A stretch of 64,000 bases of DNA from an uncultured Pelagibacteraceae bacterium. GTDB taxonomy: Bacteria > Pseudomonadota > Alphaproteobacteria > Pelagibacterales > Pelagibacteraceae. The notes beneath the pieces are model-generated. The model was given only the letters and a program-made list of their open reading frames with translations, had not been told where the DNA came from and did not search any database. The stretch lies in NCBI GenBank assembly GCA_902614835.1, contig CACMMU010000002.1, forward strand, positions 1-64,000, read 5' to 3'. The first letter of the stretch is position 1. Each line of letters starts with the position of its first letter. The position numbers were made by a program, and so were the translations under genes. Shown in pieces: positions 41,191 to 53,040 of the stretch.

Positions 41191-42320
41191 TTTTTCCAGA
41201 ATTTTTTTGCTTTATCGAAGAAAGTTTTAATTAATGGATTTGATTTAGTATCTTCTAGAGTTTTAAATTCTGATAACAATTCTTTTTGTCTTTTAGTCAA
41301 AGATGTCGGCACTTCAGTTATAATCCTAATATAGAGATCTCCATTTATATTTCTTCTTAAAATTGGCATACCTTTTCCTTTAAGTCTTAACTGTTTTCCG
41401 CTTTGAGTTCCAGATGGAATTTTAATTTTTGTCTTGCCACCATCAATAGAGGGTACCTCAACTGTTGTTCCTAAAGCTGCATCAGCAATAGAGATCGGTA
41501 ACTCATAATATAGATTTTCCTCTGATCTTTTAAATATACTATGTGGTTCAACTGAAACAAATAAGTACAAATCTCCACTTCCACCACCCTTGTTACCTGC
41601 CTCACCTTTTCCTGATAGTCTTATTCTTGTTCCGTCATCTACTCCTTTAGGAATTTTTACAGAGATAGATTCACTAGATTGTGTTTTGCCCATTCCACTA
41701 CAGCTGCCACAAGGGTTTGTTATTTTTTCTCCCTCCCCACTGCACTGTGGGCAAGTTTGCTGTATCGTAAAAAATCCCTGACTAGATCTTACCTTTCCTT
41801 GACCTCCGCAATAGCTACATATAGAGGGTTTTGAACCGGGTTTGGCTCCATTTCCAGAACAAGTTTTACATTTCTTGTAAGTTGTATAATTTATTTTTTT
41901 TTCTGTTCCATTAAATGCATCGTCAAGATTTATCGACATATCATACCTGAGATCGTTTCCTCTGTTATTTGACCTTCCTCTTGCCCTTCCAGTTGCAAAA
42001 CCAAAATCGCCTAGATCACCAAAAACATCTTCAAAAATATCTGAAAAGGATGAAGAAAAATCAAAGTTACCAAAACCTCCCTGACCCCCCGCACCCTGGA
42101 AAGCCGCGTGTCCAAATTGATCGTAGTTTGTTTTTCTTTTGTCATCAGAAAGCACATGGTAGGCCTCACTTGCTTCTTTAAATTTTTCTTCTGCACCTTT
42201 ATCACCCTTATTTTTATCAGGATGATATTTAAGGGCTAATTTTCTGTAAGCTTTTTTAATTTCTTCTTTTTTGGCTGATTTATTTACGCCTAAGATTTCG
42301 TAATAATCTCTTTTTGACAT
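41187..42320 (-). CDS. dnaJ: Chaperone DnaJ
   Basis: [33 protein letters not shown], four CxxCxGxG-type zinc motifs. Confidence 0.98.
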   Translation of the reverse strand: MSKRDYYEILGVNKSAKKEEIKKAYRKLALKYHPDKNKGDKGAEEKFKEASEAYHVLSDDKRKTNYDQFGHAAFQGAGGQGGFGNFDFSSSFSDIFEDVFGDLGDFGFATGRARGRSNNRGNDLRYDMSINLDDAFNGTEKKINYTTYKKCKTCSGNGAKPGSKPSICSYCGGQGKVRSSQGFFTIQQTCPQCSGEGEKITNPCGSCSGMGKTQSSESISVKIPKGVDDGTRIRLSGKGEAGNKGGGSGDLYLFVSVEPHSIFKRSEENLYYELPISIADAALGTTVEVPSIDGGKTKIKIPSGTQSGKQLRLKGKGMPILRRNINGDLYIRIITEVPTSLTKRQKELLSEFKTLEDTKSNPLIKTFFDKAKKFWKN

Positions 42321-42347
42321 AAGAAGCTTTACTCCTACTAATTAGTC

Positions 42348-44279
42348 TTAGGCTCTTTTCTCTTTATCTTCTTTTGCGTCTACAACTTCTGCATCAACAA
42401 CATTATCTTTATCTTTTTCTTTATTATCTTTTGCATCTTTATTGTTATTATTTGAGGCTTTATTATCAGGTTTTTGTTGGCTTTTATAAACTGCCTCTCC
42501 TAATTTCATTGATGCCTGTATTAAAGCTTGAGTTTTTTTCTTAACTTCCTCTGTGTCTGTACCCTTCAAAGCATTTCTTAGATCCGATACTGCTGTTTCT
42601 ATAGCTTTTTTTTCAGCCTCATTTATCTTTGATCCATGTTCCTTAAGATTCTTTTCGGTTGCATGGACTATAGTATCAGCTTGGTTTCTAGCATCTACAG
42701 ACTCTCTTTTTTTCTTGTCAGATTCTTTATTGGCCTCAGCTTCTTTAACCATTTTTTTAATTTCTTCATCAGATAATCCTCCAGAGGCTTGAATTTGAAT
42801 TTTTTGTTCTTTGCCAGTTCCTTTGTCTTTGGCAGATACATTTACTATTCCATTAGCATCAATATCAAAAGTTACTTCAATTTGCGGAACACCTCTTGGT
42901 GCAGGGGCGATTCCTACAAGTTCAAAGTTACCTAAAATTTTATTGTCAGCAGCCATCTCTCTTTCTCCCTGTAGCACTCTTATTGATACAGCTGGCTGAT
43001 TATCTTCAGCTGTAGAAAAAACCTGGCTTTTTTTAGTAGGTATAGTTGTGTTTTTATCAATTAATTTAGTAGAAACTCCACCCAGTGTTTCTATACCAAG
43101 CGACAAAGGAGTAACATCTAAAAGCAACACATCTTTAACATCCCCTTGTAAAACACCTGCTTGAATTGCCGCTCCCATAGCAACAACTTCATCTGGGTTA
43201 ACGCTTTTACTTGGATCTTTTCCAAAAAAATTTTTAACAGTTTCAACAATTTTTGGCATTCTTGTCATTCCGCCAACAAGAACCACTTCATTTATTTCTG
43301 CCGCTGAAAAACCAGAATCCTTTAAAGCAGTTTTGCATGGCTCTAAAGTTCTCTCTATTAAACCCTCGACCAAAGCTTCAAGCTTAGCCCTAGTAAATTT
43401 CAAATTAATATGTTTTGGTCCTGTTTTATCAGCTGTTATAAAAGGAAGATTAATTTCTGTTTGTGTTGCAGCAGATAATTCTATTTTAGCTTTTTCTGCA
43501 GCCTCCTTTAATCTTTGTAGTGCAAGCTTATCTGTCTTTAGATCAATTCCATTATCTTTTTTAAATTCTGATATTAAGTAATCAACAATAGTATCATCAA
43601 AATCTTCACCACCTAAAAAGGTATCACCATTTGTAGATTTTACCTCGAATACACCATCTCCTATTTCTAAGATTGAAACGTCAAAAGTACCACCACCCAA
43701 ATCGTAGACAGCAATTTTCTTTCCACCTTTTTTATCTAAGCCATATGCTAATGAAGCTGCAGTAGGCTCATTGATTATTCTTAAAACCTCAAGTCCAGCA
43801 ATTTTACCCGCATCTTTTGTTGCTTGCCTTTGAGCATCATTAAAATATGCCGGCACTGTTATCACAGCTTTTGTTACTGGTTGGCCGAGGTGTTTCTCAG
43901 CTGTCTCTTTCATTTTTTGAAGAATAAAAGCTGATATTTGTGACGGGGAATATTTTTTACCTTTTGCTTCTATCCAAGCATCATTTTTATCTGATTTAAT
44001 TATTTTAAAGGGAACTTTCTCAACATCTTTTTTTACCGAATGATCATCAAAGGTTCTTCCTATTAATCTTTTTGCTGCAAAAATTGTATTATTAGGATTT
44101 GTTACAGCTTGTCTTTTAGCTGGCTGACCAACTAATTTTTCATCTTTTTCAAGAAAAGCGACAACAGATGGTGTAGTTCTTTGGCCTTCAGCATTTTCAA
44201 TAACCTTAGCCTGCTTACCGTCCATTATTGCGACGCAAGAATTTGTCGTACCTAAATCTATTCCAATTACTCTGCTCAT
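42348..44279 (-). CDS. dnaK: Chaperone DnaK
   Basis: [56 protein letters not shown]. Confidence 0.99.
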   Translation of the reverse strand: MSRVIGIDLGTTNSCVAIMDGKQAKVIENAEGQRTTPSVVAFLEKDEKLVGQPAKRQAVTNPNNTIFAAKRLIGRTFDDHSVKKDVEKVPFKIIKSDKNDAWIEAKGKKYSPSQISAFILQKMKETAEKHLGQPVTKAVITVPAYFNDAQRQATKDAGKIAGLEVLRIINEPTAASLAYGLDKKGGKKIAVYDLGGGTFDVSILEIGDGVFEVKSTNGDTFLGGEDFDDTIVDYLISEFKKDNGIDLKTDKLALQRLKEAAEKAKIELSAATQTEINLPFITADKTGPKHINLKFTRAKLEALVEGLIERTLEPCKTALKDSGFSAAEINEVVLVGGMTRMPKIVETVKNFFGKDPSKSVNPDEVVAMGAAIQAGVLQGDVKDVLLLDVTPLSLGIETLGGVSTKLIDKNTTIPTKKSQVFSTAEDNQPAVSIRVLQGEREMAADNKILGNFELVGIAPAPRGVPQIEVTFDIDANGIVNVSAKDKGTGKEQKIQIQASGGLSDEEIKKMVKEAEANKESDKKKRESVDARNQADTIVHATEKNLKEHGSKINEAEKKAIETAVSDLRNALKGTDTEEVKKKTQALIQASMKLGEAVYKSQQKPDNKASNNNNKDAKDNKEKDKDNVVDAEVVDAKEDKEKRA

Positions 44280-44327
44280 TATGTTTGTTATATGGGTGTT
44301 ATTTCAATTTCTACAAGGTCAAAAATG

Positions 44328-44894
44328 TTAATTTTTCTCATCTTTATCCTTAATTTTATGGTCTTTTTTTACATTTTTTTTTGAAACACCAACCATGGAG
44401 GGTCTAAGCAGTCTTTCTCCAAACATGTATCCTGGTTGTATTTCCTGAACAATAGTTCCAGGGTCCACTTTATCGTTTTCTATTTCAGCCATAGCTTGAT
44501 GAAAATTCGGGTCAAATTTTTTATTTATGGCAATAATTTTTTCAATTTTATTTCTTTTGAAAATAGATAACAAATCCTTTTCAATTATTTCGATATTCTT
44601 TAAAAATTTATCTATATCTTTATTATCTTTTAAACCTGGATCATTTTTAATAGAGGCATGTGCTCTTTGTAAATTATCTAGTATTGAGAGATTTTCTCTA
44701 GCAAAATTGAAGCCTCCAAAGTCTATCGCTTCTTTAATTTCTTTCTCGAATCTTGTCCGTTGATTTTCAATCTCTGCTAAAGACCTTAGAAGTTTATCTT
44801 CCGTAATTTTAAGCTTTTCCTCAACGCTTAATTCTTTTTTATCTTCAGCTTTTGTCTCTTTTTTTTCTTTGTCTTGGTCGTTTAAATTGTCCAT
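44328..44894 (-). CDS. grpE: Nucleotide exchange factor GrpE
   Basis: RSLAEIENQRTRFEKEIKEA, FDPNFHQAMAEIENDKVDPGTIVQEIQPGYMFGERLLRPSMVGVSKK; start taken at MDNLND. Confidence 0.95.
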   Translation of the reverse strand: MDNLNDQDKEKKETKAEDKKELSVEEKLKITEDKLLRSLAEIENQRTRFEKEIKEAIDFGGFNFARENLSILDNLQRAHASIKNDPGLKDNKDIDKFLKNIEIIEKDLLSIFKRNKIEKIIAINKKFDPNFHQAMAEIENDKVDPGTIVQEIQPGYMFGERLLRPSMVGVSKKNVKKDHKIKDKDEKN

Positions 44895-44935
44895 ATCTGT
44901 TATATAGTACCTATACAATTGATTACTAGGGGTTT

Positions 44936-45541
44936 ATGAGCAAAATTAATAAAATTTTAATTGGGAGTAATAATAAGGGAAAATTTAAAGAGATTGCCGA
45001 TCTATTACCAAGTGAATTAAAAAAAATTTCACCAAATCAGTTTAAAATTGATAGCCCTGAAGAAAATGGCAAAACTTTTATAGAAAACTCAGAAATAAAA
45101 GCTGATTTTTACTGTAAAAAAACAAATATAGTAACAATAGCCGATGACTCTGGTTTGGAGATAGATTGCTTAAATGGAATGCCAGGAATCTTTTCGTCTA
45201 GGTGGGCTGATCAGTACGGAGGATTTGAAAATGCAATGGTAGAAATTTTAAAGAAGGTAAATAAGGTTAATGAGAACAAAGAGATTAAAAATACAAAGGC
45301 CAGATTTGTTTGCGCACTAACTGTAAAGTGGCCAAGTGGTAAAAAAATCTCTGAACAGGGTATTATAGAAGGTAACATATTATCAAAAAAAGGCGAAAAT
45401 GGATTTGGTTATGATGCTATTTTCACCCCAAAGAATTATTCAATAACATTTGGTGAGATGGATTTTAAAAAGAAAGTCTCTATAGACCATAGATTTTTAG
45501 CCTATAGAAAATTACAAAAGAAAATCAAAGATTACTTTTAA
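44936..45541 (+). CDS. rdgB: RdgB/HAM1 family non-canonical purine NTP pyrophosphatase
   Basis: ILIGSNNKGKFKEIADLL, ADDSGLEIDCLNGMPGIFSSRWA, GFGYDAIFTPKN. Confidence 0.96.
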   Translation: MSKINKILIGSNNKGKFKEIADLLPSELKKISPNQFKIDSPEENGKTFIENSEIKADFYCKKTNIVTIADDSGLEIDCLNGMPGIFSSRWADQYGGFENAMVEILKKVNKVNENKEIKNTKARFVCALTVKWPSGKKISEQGIIEGNILSKKGENGFGYDAIFTPKNYSITFGEMDFKKKVSIDHRFLAYRKLQKKIKDYF

Positions 45542-46697
45542 CAAAAGTATTTTGATCTAGTTGATAAATATTAAGTTTTTGAATTACTTTATTTTCAGAT
45601 ATTCTAAATTTACCGATTTTACCTTTAATATCATTTTTCATGTTAAAATCTTTAACTGAATTAATTTTAACATTTTTTTTCCAAAGGTAGTATATCAATC
45701 CAACAGAATCATAAGATAATATCGTTACATCATTTGGTTTATAATCAAATGTATCGTAAAATTTTTTTTTAAATCTATTAAAATTTTTTAAATCAACTGA
45801 AGGAAAATAAAAATTACTTATTGACGTTTCATTTAAAATGCTATCATCAAACCATTGATTTGCAGCTATTATTAAAACATCTTTCTCCAAAACATCAGTG
45901 TAGGCAAGAGATGTTAAAACACTTTTTAATCCACTGCCAAAGTCAATTATAATAATTGAGTCGAAATTTACTTTTCCAAGAGTATGTTTCTGCTTCAGCT
46001 TCTGCAATTCTCTTGAGTCTTGACTAAATTCTGACTCCTCCAGCTTTTTAATTCTAGTTTCCAGGTTAATTTTTCTTTGTTTATAATTTGTAAGTTTTTC
46101 TATTTGGTTTGTTAAGCTTTTTGGATCTGTACTGTATTTAAATAGTTTTTTATTGTTAAAATTTACTGATTTTATATTTTTTTCAACATATTTTGCATAA
46201 TCATTGTTTGGATAAAGTATTACGGTTTTTTTTCTCTTATTTTTCTGAATAAATTTTTTCATTGCTATTAATTGAGACTCTAAATTTACTCCTAACATGA
46301 TAATGTTATTCTTAAAATTAGAGTCAATATTTGATAGTGATAGAAATATCAAATCTTCAAAATTACTTAATTCATTTAAAAATTTTGAGTCCGTAGGTCC
46401 AATTATTATTTTTACACCTTCACTTTGAAATTCTTTGCATGCCTTTATAATTTTCTTTTTATCTGAGCCCGAATCCTTGGGATAAATCTTAATTGACTCG
46501 TCACCGATATCATTCAACGCGAGGTTAACAGCGTGCAATACTGTTTCACCAAAATCTTTGAATTCTCCAGAAAAAGGAGCTAAAACTCCAATTTTAAGGT
46601 GATTATCATTTTTCTCATTTGAATTTACATATGTATTAAAAGAAATTAACAAATAAGATAAAATTATATAAATAATTTTTTTCATTCTTATGAACAA
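45525..46697 (-). CDS. Penicillin-binding protein activator (LpoA-like periplasmic binding fold)
   Basis: LKIGVLAPFSGEFKDFGETVLHAVNLALNDIG, IIGPTDSKFLNELSN; divergent from rsmI, as with lpoA. Confidence 0.8.
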   Translation of the reverse strand: MFIRMKKIIYIILSYLLISFNTYVNSNEKNDNHLKIGVLAPFSGEFKDFGETVLHAVNLALNDIGDESIKIYPKDSGSDKKKIIKACKEFQSEGVKIIIGPTDSKFLNELSNFEDLIFLSLSNIDSNFKNNIIMLGVNLESQLIAMKKFIQKNKRKKTVILYPNNDYAKYVEKNIKSVNFNNKKLFKYSTDPKSLTNQIEKLTNYKQRKINLETRIKKLEESEFSQDSRELQKLKQKHTLGKVNFDSIIIIDFGSGLKSVLTSLAYTDVLEKDVLIIAANQWFDDSILNETSISNFYFPSVDLKNFNRFKKKFYDTFDYKPNDVTILSYDSVGLIYYLWKKNVKINSVKDFNMKNDIKGKIGKFRISENKVIQKLNIYQLDQNTFVKSNL

Positions 46698-47529
46698 TTT
46701 TTTACCAGGTTTATATATTGTTTCAACTCCAATAGGTAATTTAGAGGATATTACATTAAGAGCACTAAGTGTATTAAAAAAATCTGATCAAATTCTATGT
46801 GAGGATACAAGAAGGTCAATTAAGCTACTTAATCACTATAACATAAAAAAAAAATTAGTTTCAAATCACAAGTTTAATGAGAAGAAAAATATCAGATCGA
46901 TAATTCAGCTAATATCAAGTGGAAAAATAGTTTCACTTATTTCTGACGCTGGTACACCAGTAATTTCAGATCCTGGTCTTATATTAATTAAAGAATGTTT
47001 AAAACAAAATATAAATATATTCCCAATTCCGGGAGTATCCGCCGTCACAACAGCAATGAGCCTTTCAGCATTTGATGATAAGTATATCTTTTATGGATTT
47101 CTTCCTAAAAAAAATAAAGAATTAGAAAAAATATGTAGCCAGCTTAAAAATCTGGACTTTGCTCTGATTTTTTTTATCCCAGCTATAAAAATAAATTTTT
47201 ACATAAATTACTTTAAAAAATTTTTTCTTGAAAGAAGTATTTTTATTGCTAGAGAGATGACCAAAATTCATGAAACTTTCTACAGATCAGATCTAAAAAG
47301 TTTAGAAAATTTTAAAAAAGCCCTAAAAGGCGAAATAACAGTAATACTATCAAAAAAAAAATCAAATAATTCTGAACAAATTGTTTTGGATAATGAGGTA
47401 TTGAATAAAGAATTATCAAAATATTTGAAGAGATACTCTTTAAAAGATGTTGTAAAACTGGTATCAGAAAGAAACAATCTACCCAAAAAACTAATATATG
47501 ATTTATGTTTAAAACTTAAGAAAAAATGA
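46690..47529 (+). CDS. rsmI: 16S rRNA (cytidine1402-2'-O)-methyltransferase
   Basis: GLYIVSTPIGNLEDITLRALSVLKKSDQILCEDTRRSIKLLNHY, SDAGTPVISDPG. Confidence 0.97.
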   Translation: MNNFLPGLYIVSTPIGNLEDITLRALSVLKKSDQILCEDTRRSIKLLNHYNIKKKLVSNHKFNEKKNIRSIIQLISSGKIVSLISDAGTPVISDPGLILIKECLKQNINIFPIPGVSAVTTAMSLSAFDDKYIFYGFLPKKNKELEKICSQLKNLDFALIFFIPAIKINFYINYFKKFFLERSIFIAREMTKIHETFYRSDLKSLENFKKALKGEITVILSKKKSNNSEQIVLDNEVLNKELSKYLKRYSLKDVVKLVSERNNLPKKLIYDLCLKLKKK

Positions 47530-48116
47530 AAAAAAATATAATAATTATTTTAATATTTATTTTTTTTAGCTCTTGCGTGGGCAGTTCCTCTGTTGGAATT
47601 TTTGGTTCAGGTGTGAGTGTAGCCTATGATCCAAGAACAGTTGGTATGCAAATCGACGATTCAATAATGCAAAAAAATCTAACCGCTAGATTAGCCTTAA
47701 CAGAAAAGAAATATTTAATTTACATAAGCACAAAAGTTCTTGATGGAAATATATTTTTAACTGGAAAGGTTAGTGAACCAGAAGAAAAATTAAAAATTAT
47801 AAAATTAGCTTGGGAAACCAAAGGAGTAAGATCTGTAAAAACTGCAATTACGATAAAAGGAGAAACAAATTTTAAAAATTCCGCAAAAGATGCATTGATA
47901 ACTAGTCAATTAAAAGCAGCAATGATTTTTAGTAAAGATATAAAGGGAAAGAACTATAACATCGATACTATAAACGGAAAAATTTATATTTTTGGAATTT
48001 CTATGTCTCAAGATGAAAAAAGAAAAGTAATTGAGGAAGCAAAAGAAATTTATGGTGTCAAGGAAGTTGTTACTAGTATTTTACTTGTGGAAGAATTATC
48101 CAGAAATAAAATTTAA
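47526..48116 (+). CDS. BON-domain lipoprotein (DolP/YraP-like)
   Basis: Lipoprotein signal FFSSCVG; two BON-like repeats; follows rsmI. Confidence 0.85.
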   Translation: MKKNIIIILIFIFFSSCVGSSSVGIFGSGVSVAYDPRTVGMQIDDSIMQKNLTARLALTEKKYLIYISTKVLDGNIFLTGKVSEPEEKLKIIKLAWETKGVRSVKTAITIKGETNFKNSAKDALITSQLKAAMIFSKDIKGKNYNIDTINGKIYIFGISMSQDEKRKVIEEAKEIYGVKEVVTSILLVEELSRNKI

Positions 48117-48604
48117 TTTTTCTTATTTTTGTAGTCTATAACTTCAGATGAATATGCAGCGACCGATGCTAAATTTAATATGTCATTTGGAGAAGATCTA
48201 AGAGGCGCGATCTCTATAGGTAATCCTAATCCTATCAAAAGCGGACCAATTGTTTTGGCTCCACCAATAGTTCTCATAAGCTTTGTTGATATCGCTGCAC
48301 TGTGAAGCGCTGGCATTATCAAAATATTTGCATTACCTACAATTTTAGAAAATGGATATGTATCTTTATATTTTGGATTAAGAGCCACATCAGGCTGCAT
48401 TTCACCATCAAAATCGAAATCCACATTTTTATTTTTTAAAATTTCAATAGCTTCTCTAACGTGTTTTGTATTTCTTGATTTGGGTTTACCAAAAGTAGAA
48501 TGAGATAAAAATGCAACTTTTGGATCAAAACCAAATAATCTTGCTACTCTTACGCTAGACATTGCAATCTTTGTCAAATGCTCAGAAGACGGAAAATCAT
48601 TCAC
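48113..48604 (-). CDS. maeB: C-terminal part of the phosphotransacetylase domain of MaeB, separated by a frameshift
   Basis: MNDFPSSEHLTKIAMSSVRVARLFGFDPKVAFLSHSTFGKP, ILIMPALHSAAISTKLMRTIGGAKTIGPLLIGL; frame stays open upstream as TVFIADTQVNDFPSS. Confidence 0.9.
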   Translation of the reverse strand: MNDFPSSEHLTKIAMSSVRVARLFGFDPKVAFLSHSTFGKPKSRNTKHVREAIEILKNKNVDFDFDGEMQPDVALNPKYKDTYPFSKIVGNANILIMPALHSAAISTKLMRTIGGAKTIGPLLIGLGLPIEIAPLRSSPNDILNLASVAAYSSEVIDYKNKKN

Positions 48605-48611
48605 TTGTGTA

Positions 48612-50405
48612 TCAGCTATAAATACAGTTTTTTTTTTGTGTGATAACCATATTTAAACCAAATAAAATTTCTCCAGGTCTAGCATCTACAACTTTTTTAA
48701 GACTTTCGATAGACGCAGCGTAATGTCTAATATTTCCGGTAACCATTGCATCTGCATCACCACAATCGACCATAGACGAACCCCAAATAATTCTATCATT
48801 TCTTATTAATCTATCTACGTCTCTCTCTAAAAGACCCTGCCTCTGTAATTTGGAATATAATTTTTTGGTATACAAGTCTCTTTTTTCTTTATCAGTTGAA
48901 TTTACAATTTGTATTTTATAATTTTCATCTAATCCAATTTCTTTTAATTGCTCTTTTACTCTTTTTTCATTCCCAATAACTATTGGTGTTCCCAAGCGAC
49001 TATTTTTATAGGCAACTGCAGCTTTTAACATATTTTGATCTTCACCCTCAGCAAAAACAACCGTTTTAGGTCTTTTTTTAACTTGCGCATTAATACCTTG
49101 CATTATACTCATCGAAGGATCCAGTCTGTTTGCTAATTGATCTTTATAAGTTTCTATATCTGAAATTTTTCTTCTAGATACACCACTTTTCATTGCAGCT
49201 TCAGCAACCGCTGCTGGAATCCGACTTATTAGCCTCGGGTCAAAAGTTGAAGGAATAATATATTCTTTTCCGTAATGTGGTCTTTCTCCTCCATAAGCAT
49301 TAACAACTTCATCGGGCACTTCCTCTCTGGCAAGAGCAGCTATTGCTTTTGCTGCAGCAATTTTCATTTCTTCGTTAATTTCTTTAGACCTAACATCTAG
49401 CGCACCTCTAAAAATATAAGGAAAACCAATTAGGTTATTTACCTGATTAGGATAATCCGATCTTCCAGTAGCTACTATCGCATCAGATCTTACTTCATCA
49501 ACTAATTCTGGTTTTATTTCAGGGTCCGGGTTAGCACATGCAAATATAATTGGATTTTTTGCCATGGACTTAACCATATCTTTTGTTAAAACATTTTTTG
49601 CTGACAAACCTAAAAAAACATCTGCATTTTTAATTGCATCTTGAAGCGTTCTGAGATTAGTTTCTACTGCATAAGCAGATTTAAATTGATCTACATTATC
49701 TCTACCCTTGTATATTACTCCTTTTCTATCAAGCATAATTATATTTTGTGTTTTTATACCGATACTTTTAAAAAGATTTGCGCACGCTAAAGCAGAGGCG
49801 CCAGCACCATTTATAACAATCTTTACCTCTCCAGGTTTTTTCTTAGAAATATCTAAAGCGTTAATCAAAGCAGCAGATGTAATAATAGCAGTACCATGTT
49901 GGTCATCATGGAAAATAGGTATATCTAAAGTATCTCTAAGTTTTCTTTCTATAATAAAGCAGTCAGGTGCAGCTATATCTTCTAAATTTATTCCTCCAAA
50001 ACTATTTCCAATATTTTGTATACATTTGATTATCTCATCAGGGTCCTTGCTATCTATCTCAATATCTATTGCATCTATATCTGCAAATCTTTTGAATAAA
50101 ACAGCCTTACCTTCCATGACAGGCTTAGAAGCAAGAGCACCCAAATCTCCCAATCCCAAAATTGCTGAACCATTGCTAATTACAGCAACTAAATTTCCCT
50201 TACTTGTATATTCGTAAGCTGCGTCAGGATTTCTTGAAATCTCCTTAACAGGCACTGCTACTCCAGGAGAATAAGCTAAAGAAAGGTCTCTTTTTGTTGT
50301 TAAAGATTTTGAGGAAATGATCTCAATTTTGCCAGACTTTCCTCTATTATGAAAGTCTAATGCCTCTTTATCAGTGTAGTGATCAATTTTTGATTTTTTT
50401 GTCAT
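48612..50405 (-). CDS. maeB: NADP-dependent malic enzyme (malic enzyme domain plus partial phosphotransacetylase domain)
   Basis: YSPGVAVPVKEI, GDLGALASKPVMEGKAVLFKRFADIDAIDIEI, FHDDQHGTAIITSAAL; frame lost after A10 run. Confidence 0.95.
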   Translation of the reverse strand: MTKKSKIDHYTDKEALDFHNRGKSGKIEIISSKSLTTKRDLSLAYSPGVAVPVKEISRNPDAAYEYTSKGNLVAVISNGSAILGLGDLGALASKPVMEGKAVLFKRFADIDAIDIEIDSKDPDEIIKCIQNIGNSFGGINLEDIAAPDCFIIERKLRDTLDIPIFHDDQHGTAIITSAALINALDISKKKPGEVKIVINGAGASALACANLFKSIGIKTQNIIMLDRKGVIYKGRDNVDQFKSAYAVETNLRTLQDAIKNADVFLGLSAKNVLTKDMVKSMAKNPIIFACANPDPEIKPELVDEVRSDAIVATGRSDYPNQVNNLIGFPYIFRGALDVRSKEINEEMKIAAAKAIAALAREEVPDEVVNAYGGERPHYGKEYIIPSTFDPRLISRIPAAVAEAAMKSGVSRRKISDIETYKDQLANRLDPSMSIMQGINAQVKKRPKTVVFAEGEDQNMLKAAVAYKNSRLGTPIVIGNEKRVKEQLKEIGLDENYKIQIVNSTDKEKRDLYTKKLYSKLQRQGLLERDVDRLIRNDRIIWGSSMVDCGDADAMVTGNIRHYAASIESLKKVVDARPGEILFGLNMVITQKKNCIYS

Positions 50406-50462
50406 TAAATTTTAAGTATGTAATATAAATGATATTAAATCACTAATTATTTTGGCTTAATT

Positions 50463-51992
50463 ATGAATTTGTTGTCTTCAACATCAGTTTTTAGTTTTTA
50501 TACTTTGCTAAGCAGAGTTTTGGGGTATTTACGGGATATTTTAATCGCTTTTTTTCTGGGAACAAGTATTTATGCTGATGCTTTTTTTGTAGCTTTTAGA
50601 CTTCCCAATACATTTAGAAGGTTGTTTGCCGAGGGTACATTTAATGCTGCATTTATCCCAAGCTATGCAGAGGAGAAAATAAAAGGCAAAAAAGTTGGAA
50701 AAAAGTTTGCTGACGAAGTATTTAATTTACTATTATTCTTTCTAATTCTTTTAATTTTAATAATAGAAATTTTTACTCCATTTATAGTTTACCTAATTGC
50801 ACCTGGATTTTATAATGATCCTCAAAAATTTAATTTGGCCATTGAATTCGCTAGGATTACTTTTCCATTTTTACTCTTTGTAAGCCTATCCTCTTTTTTA
50901 TCAGGAGTGCTAAATACTAATAATAAATTTGCCGCAGCTGCCGCAGTACCAATTGTACTTAATATTGTGATGATATTGTCATTGTTAATATCTTATTTTT
51001 ATAATCTAGATTTTGCAAAAAATTTGTCAATCGGTGTTACTTTGGCAGGAATTATTCAGTTAATTTTTTTACTATTTTTTACAAGAAAATTTTATTTTCC
51101 CACTATTCAACTAAGCCTAAAAGCAGGTAAAGCATTTAAAAAATTTTTTAAAAAACTCTTACCAAGTATTTTTGCATCAGGAATTACACAAGTTAATATA
51201 CTTATTGGTACTATAATAGCGTCTTTCCAATCAGGCGCAGTTTCTTATTTGTACTATGCTGATAGAGTATATCAAATTAATTTAGCGATAGCAGGCATTG
51301 CCGTCGGTACAGTGGCCCTACCAAGTCTTTCCAAAAGTATAAAAATTAATGACGAAGCTTCTATAAATTTTATTCAAAATAAATCAATTGAGCTGTCTTT
51401 ATTACTTTCTTTGCCAGCAGCATTTGCTTTGCTAATTGCATCTGAATATATCGTGAGTTGTTTATTTGGTTATGGTTCTTTTGATATTGAAGACATTAAT
51501 TACACATCTTTGGCGTTAATATATTTCGCATTTGGGGTTCCAGCTTTTGCATTAATAAAAGTACTATCAAATTTTTATTTTGCCAGAGACAACACTAAAA
51601 CTCCATTCTATGTATCTTTCTTTACTATGATTTTAAATATCTTAATTAGCGTCTCCCTATTTAAAAAATATGGTTTTATAATAATACCTATAGCAACCTC
51701 AATCTCAACATGGGTAGCTGTTTTAATTTATTTTTATTTATTAAATCAAAAAAAACTTTTGAATTTTGGAAACAATATTATCTCAAATTTACTTAAAATA
51801 TCATTTGCTGTAATGCTAATGTGTTTTTTCCTTTATTTTTGTTTAGATTATTTTGAGGATAAGTTTGCATACAGTTATAATTTTAAATTAATTTATTTAC
51901 TAATTGTGATAGGCTTGTCAGGAGGTATATACCTTTTCGCAACAAATCTTTTAGGAGTGCTTAAGTTAAAAAGTTACAAGTTAAATGGTTAA
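50463..51992 (+). CDS. murJ: Lipid II flippase MurJ
   Basis: [60 protein letters not shown]. Confidence 0.96.
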   Translation: MNLLSSTSVFSFYTLLSRVLGYLRDILIAFFLGTSIYADAFFVAFRLPNTFRRLFAEGTFNAAFIPSYAEEKIKGKKVGKKFADEVFNLLLFFLILLILIIEIFTPFIVYLIAPGFYNDPQKFNLAIEFARITFPFLLFVSLSSFLSGVLNTNNKFAAAAAVPIVLNIVMILSLLISYFYNLDFAKNLSIGVTLAGIIQLIFLLFFTRKFYFPTIQLSLKAGKAFKKFFKKLLPSIFASGITQVNILIGTIIASFQSGAVSYLYYADRVYQINLAIAGIAVGTVALPSLSKSIKINDEASINFIQNKSIELSLLLSLPAAFALLIASEYIVSCLFGYGSFDIEDINYTSLALIYFAFGVPAFALIKVLSNFYFARDNTKTPFYVSFFTMILNILISVSLFKKYGFIIIPIATSISTWVAVLIYFYLLNQKKLLNFGNNIISNLLKISFAVMLMCFFLYFCLDYFEDKFAYSYNFKLIYLLIVIGLSGGIYLFATNLLGVLKLKSYKLNG

Positions 51993-52995
51993 AAAAAATC
52001 AAAAGTTGGTATTTTCAGGCGTACAACCAACCGGTAATTTACATTTAGGAAATTATTTAGGAGCAATGAAAAATTTTGTTGATTTACAAAAAACTATGTC
52101 CTGTATTTATTGTGTTGTTGATTTACACGCAATCACTACTTTTAAAAACCCAACAGAACTAAGAGGAAATATTTTAGATACAACGGCAGGTTTTTTAGCA
52201 TGTGGTTTGGATTTTAATAAAAGCATAATATTTAACCAATCTTCAGTAAGTGGTCATAGTGAATTATCATGGATATTAAATTGTGTATCGAGAGTTGGTT
52301 GGATGAATCGAATGACACAATTCAAAGAAAAAGCTGGAAAAAATAAGGAAAACGCAAGCGTTGGATTATATGTATATCCTAACTTGATGGCAGCAGATAT
52401 TCTTCTATACAAAGCTACACATGTTCCTGTTGGCGATGATCAAAAACAGCATTTAGAGCTTGCTAGAGACATAGCTCAAAAATTCAATAATGATTTTAAA
52501 AGTGTCAATTTTTTTCCTCTCCCAGAACCACTAATACAAAAAAAACTTTCTAGAGTCATGAGTTTAAGAGATGGAACAAAAAAAATGAGCAAGTCTGACG
52601 ATTCCAATTATTCAAGAATAGATTTAAAGGACACAAAAGATGAAATCAGAAAAAAAATAAAAAAAGCAAAAACAGATTCATCCCCAATACCTGAAAAAGT
52701 CTCAGATTTAAGCAACAGACCTGAAGCACTAAACCTCTTAAATATTTACTCTTTTTTAACAAACTCAAATTTAGAAGGCACTTTAAATTTAATGCAAGGC
52801 AAAGACTTTTCTAAATTTAAAGAGGCACTTTCAGATGTTATTATTTCATCTATTTGCCCGATTGGCGAAGAAATAAATAAACTTAAAAAAGATAAATCAT
52901 ATTTAATAAAAATTCTCAAAGAAGGAACGCTTAAAGCATCTGAAATTGCGTCAAAAAACCTGAAAGAAGTCAAAGAAATAGTAGGTTTTGTATAG
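51985..52995 (+). CDS. trpS: Tryptophanyl-tRNA synthetase
   Basis: [65 protein letters not shown]. Confidence 0.98.
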   Translation: MVKKNQKLVFSGVQPTGNLHLGNYLGAMKNFVDLQKTMSCIYCVVDLHAITTFKNPTELRGNILDTTAGFLACGLDFNKSIIFNQSSVSGHSELSWILNCVSRVGWMNRMTQFKEKAGKNKENASVGLYVYPNLMAADILLYKATHVPVGDDQKQHLELARDIAQKFNNDFKSVNFFPLPEPLIQKKLSRVMSLRDGTKKMSKSDDSNYSRIDLKDTKDEIRKKIKKAKTDSSPIPEKVSDLSNRPEALNLLNIYSFLTNSNLEGTLNLMQGKDFSKFKEALSDVIISSICPIGEEINKLKKDKSYLIKILKEGTLKASEIASKNLKEVKEIVGFV

Positions 52996-53040
52996 AAATA
53001 TTCTTATGATATTTTTTAAATGCTATGTTAAAATTTAAAT

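Noticed and set aside
48113-48604. Stand-alone phosphate acetyltransferase gene
   Set aside because: Too short for a Pta; its frame is open upstream and joins the MaeB frame at the A10 run, so it is the split MaeB C-terminus.
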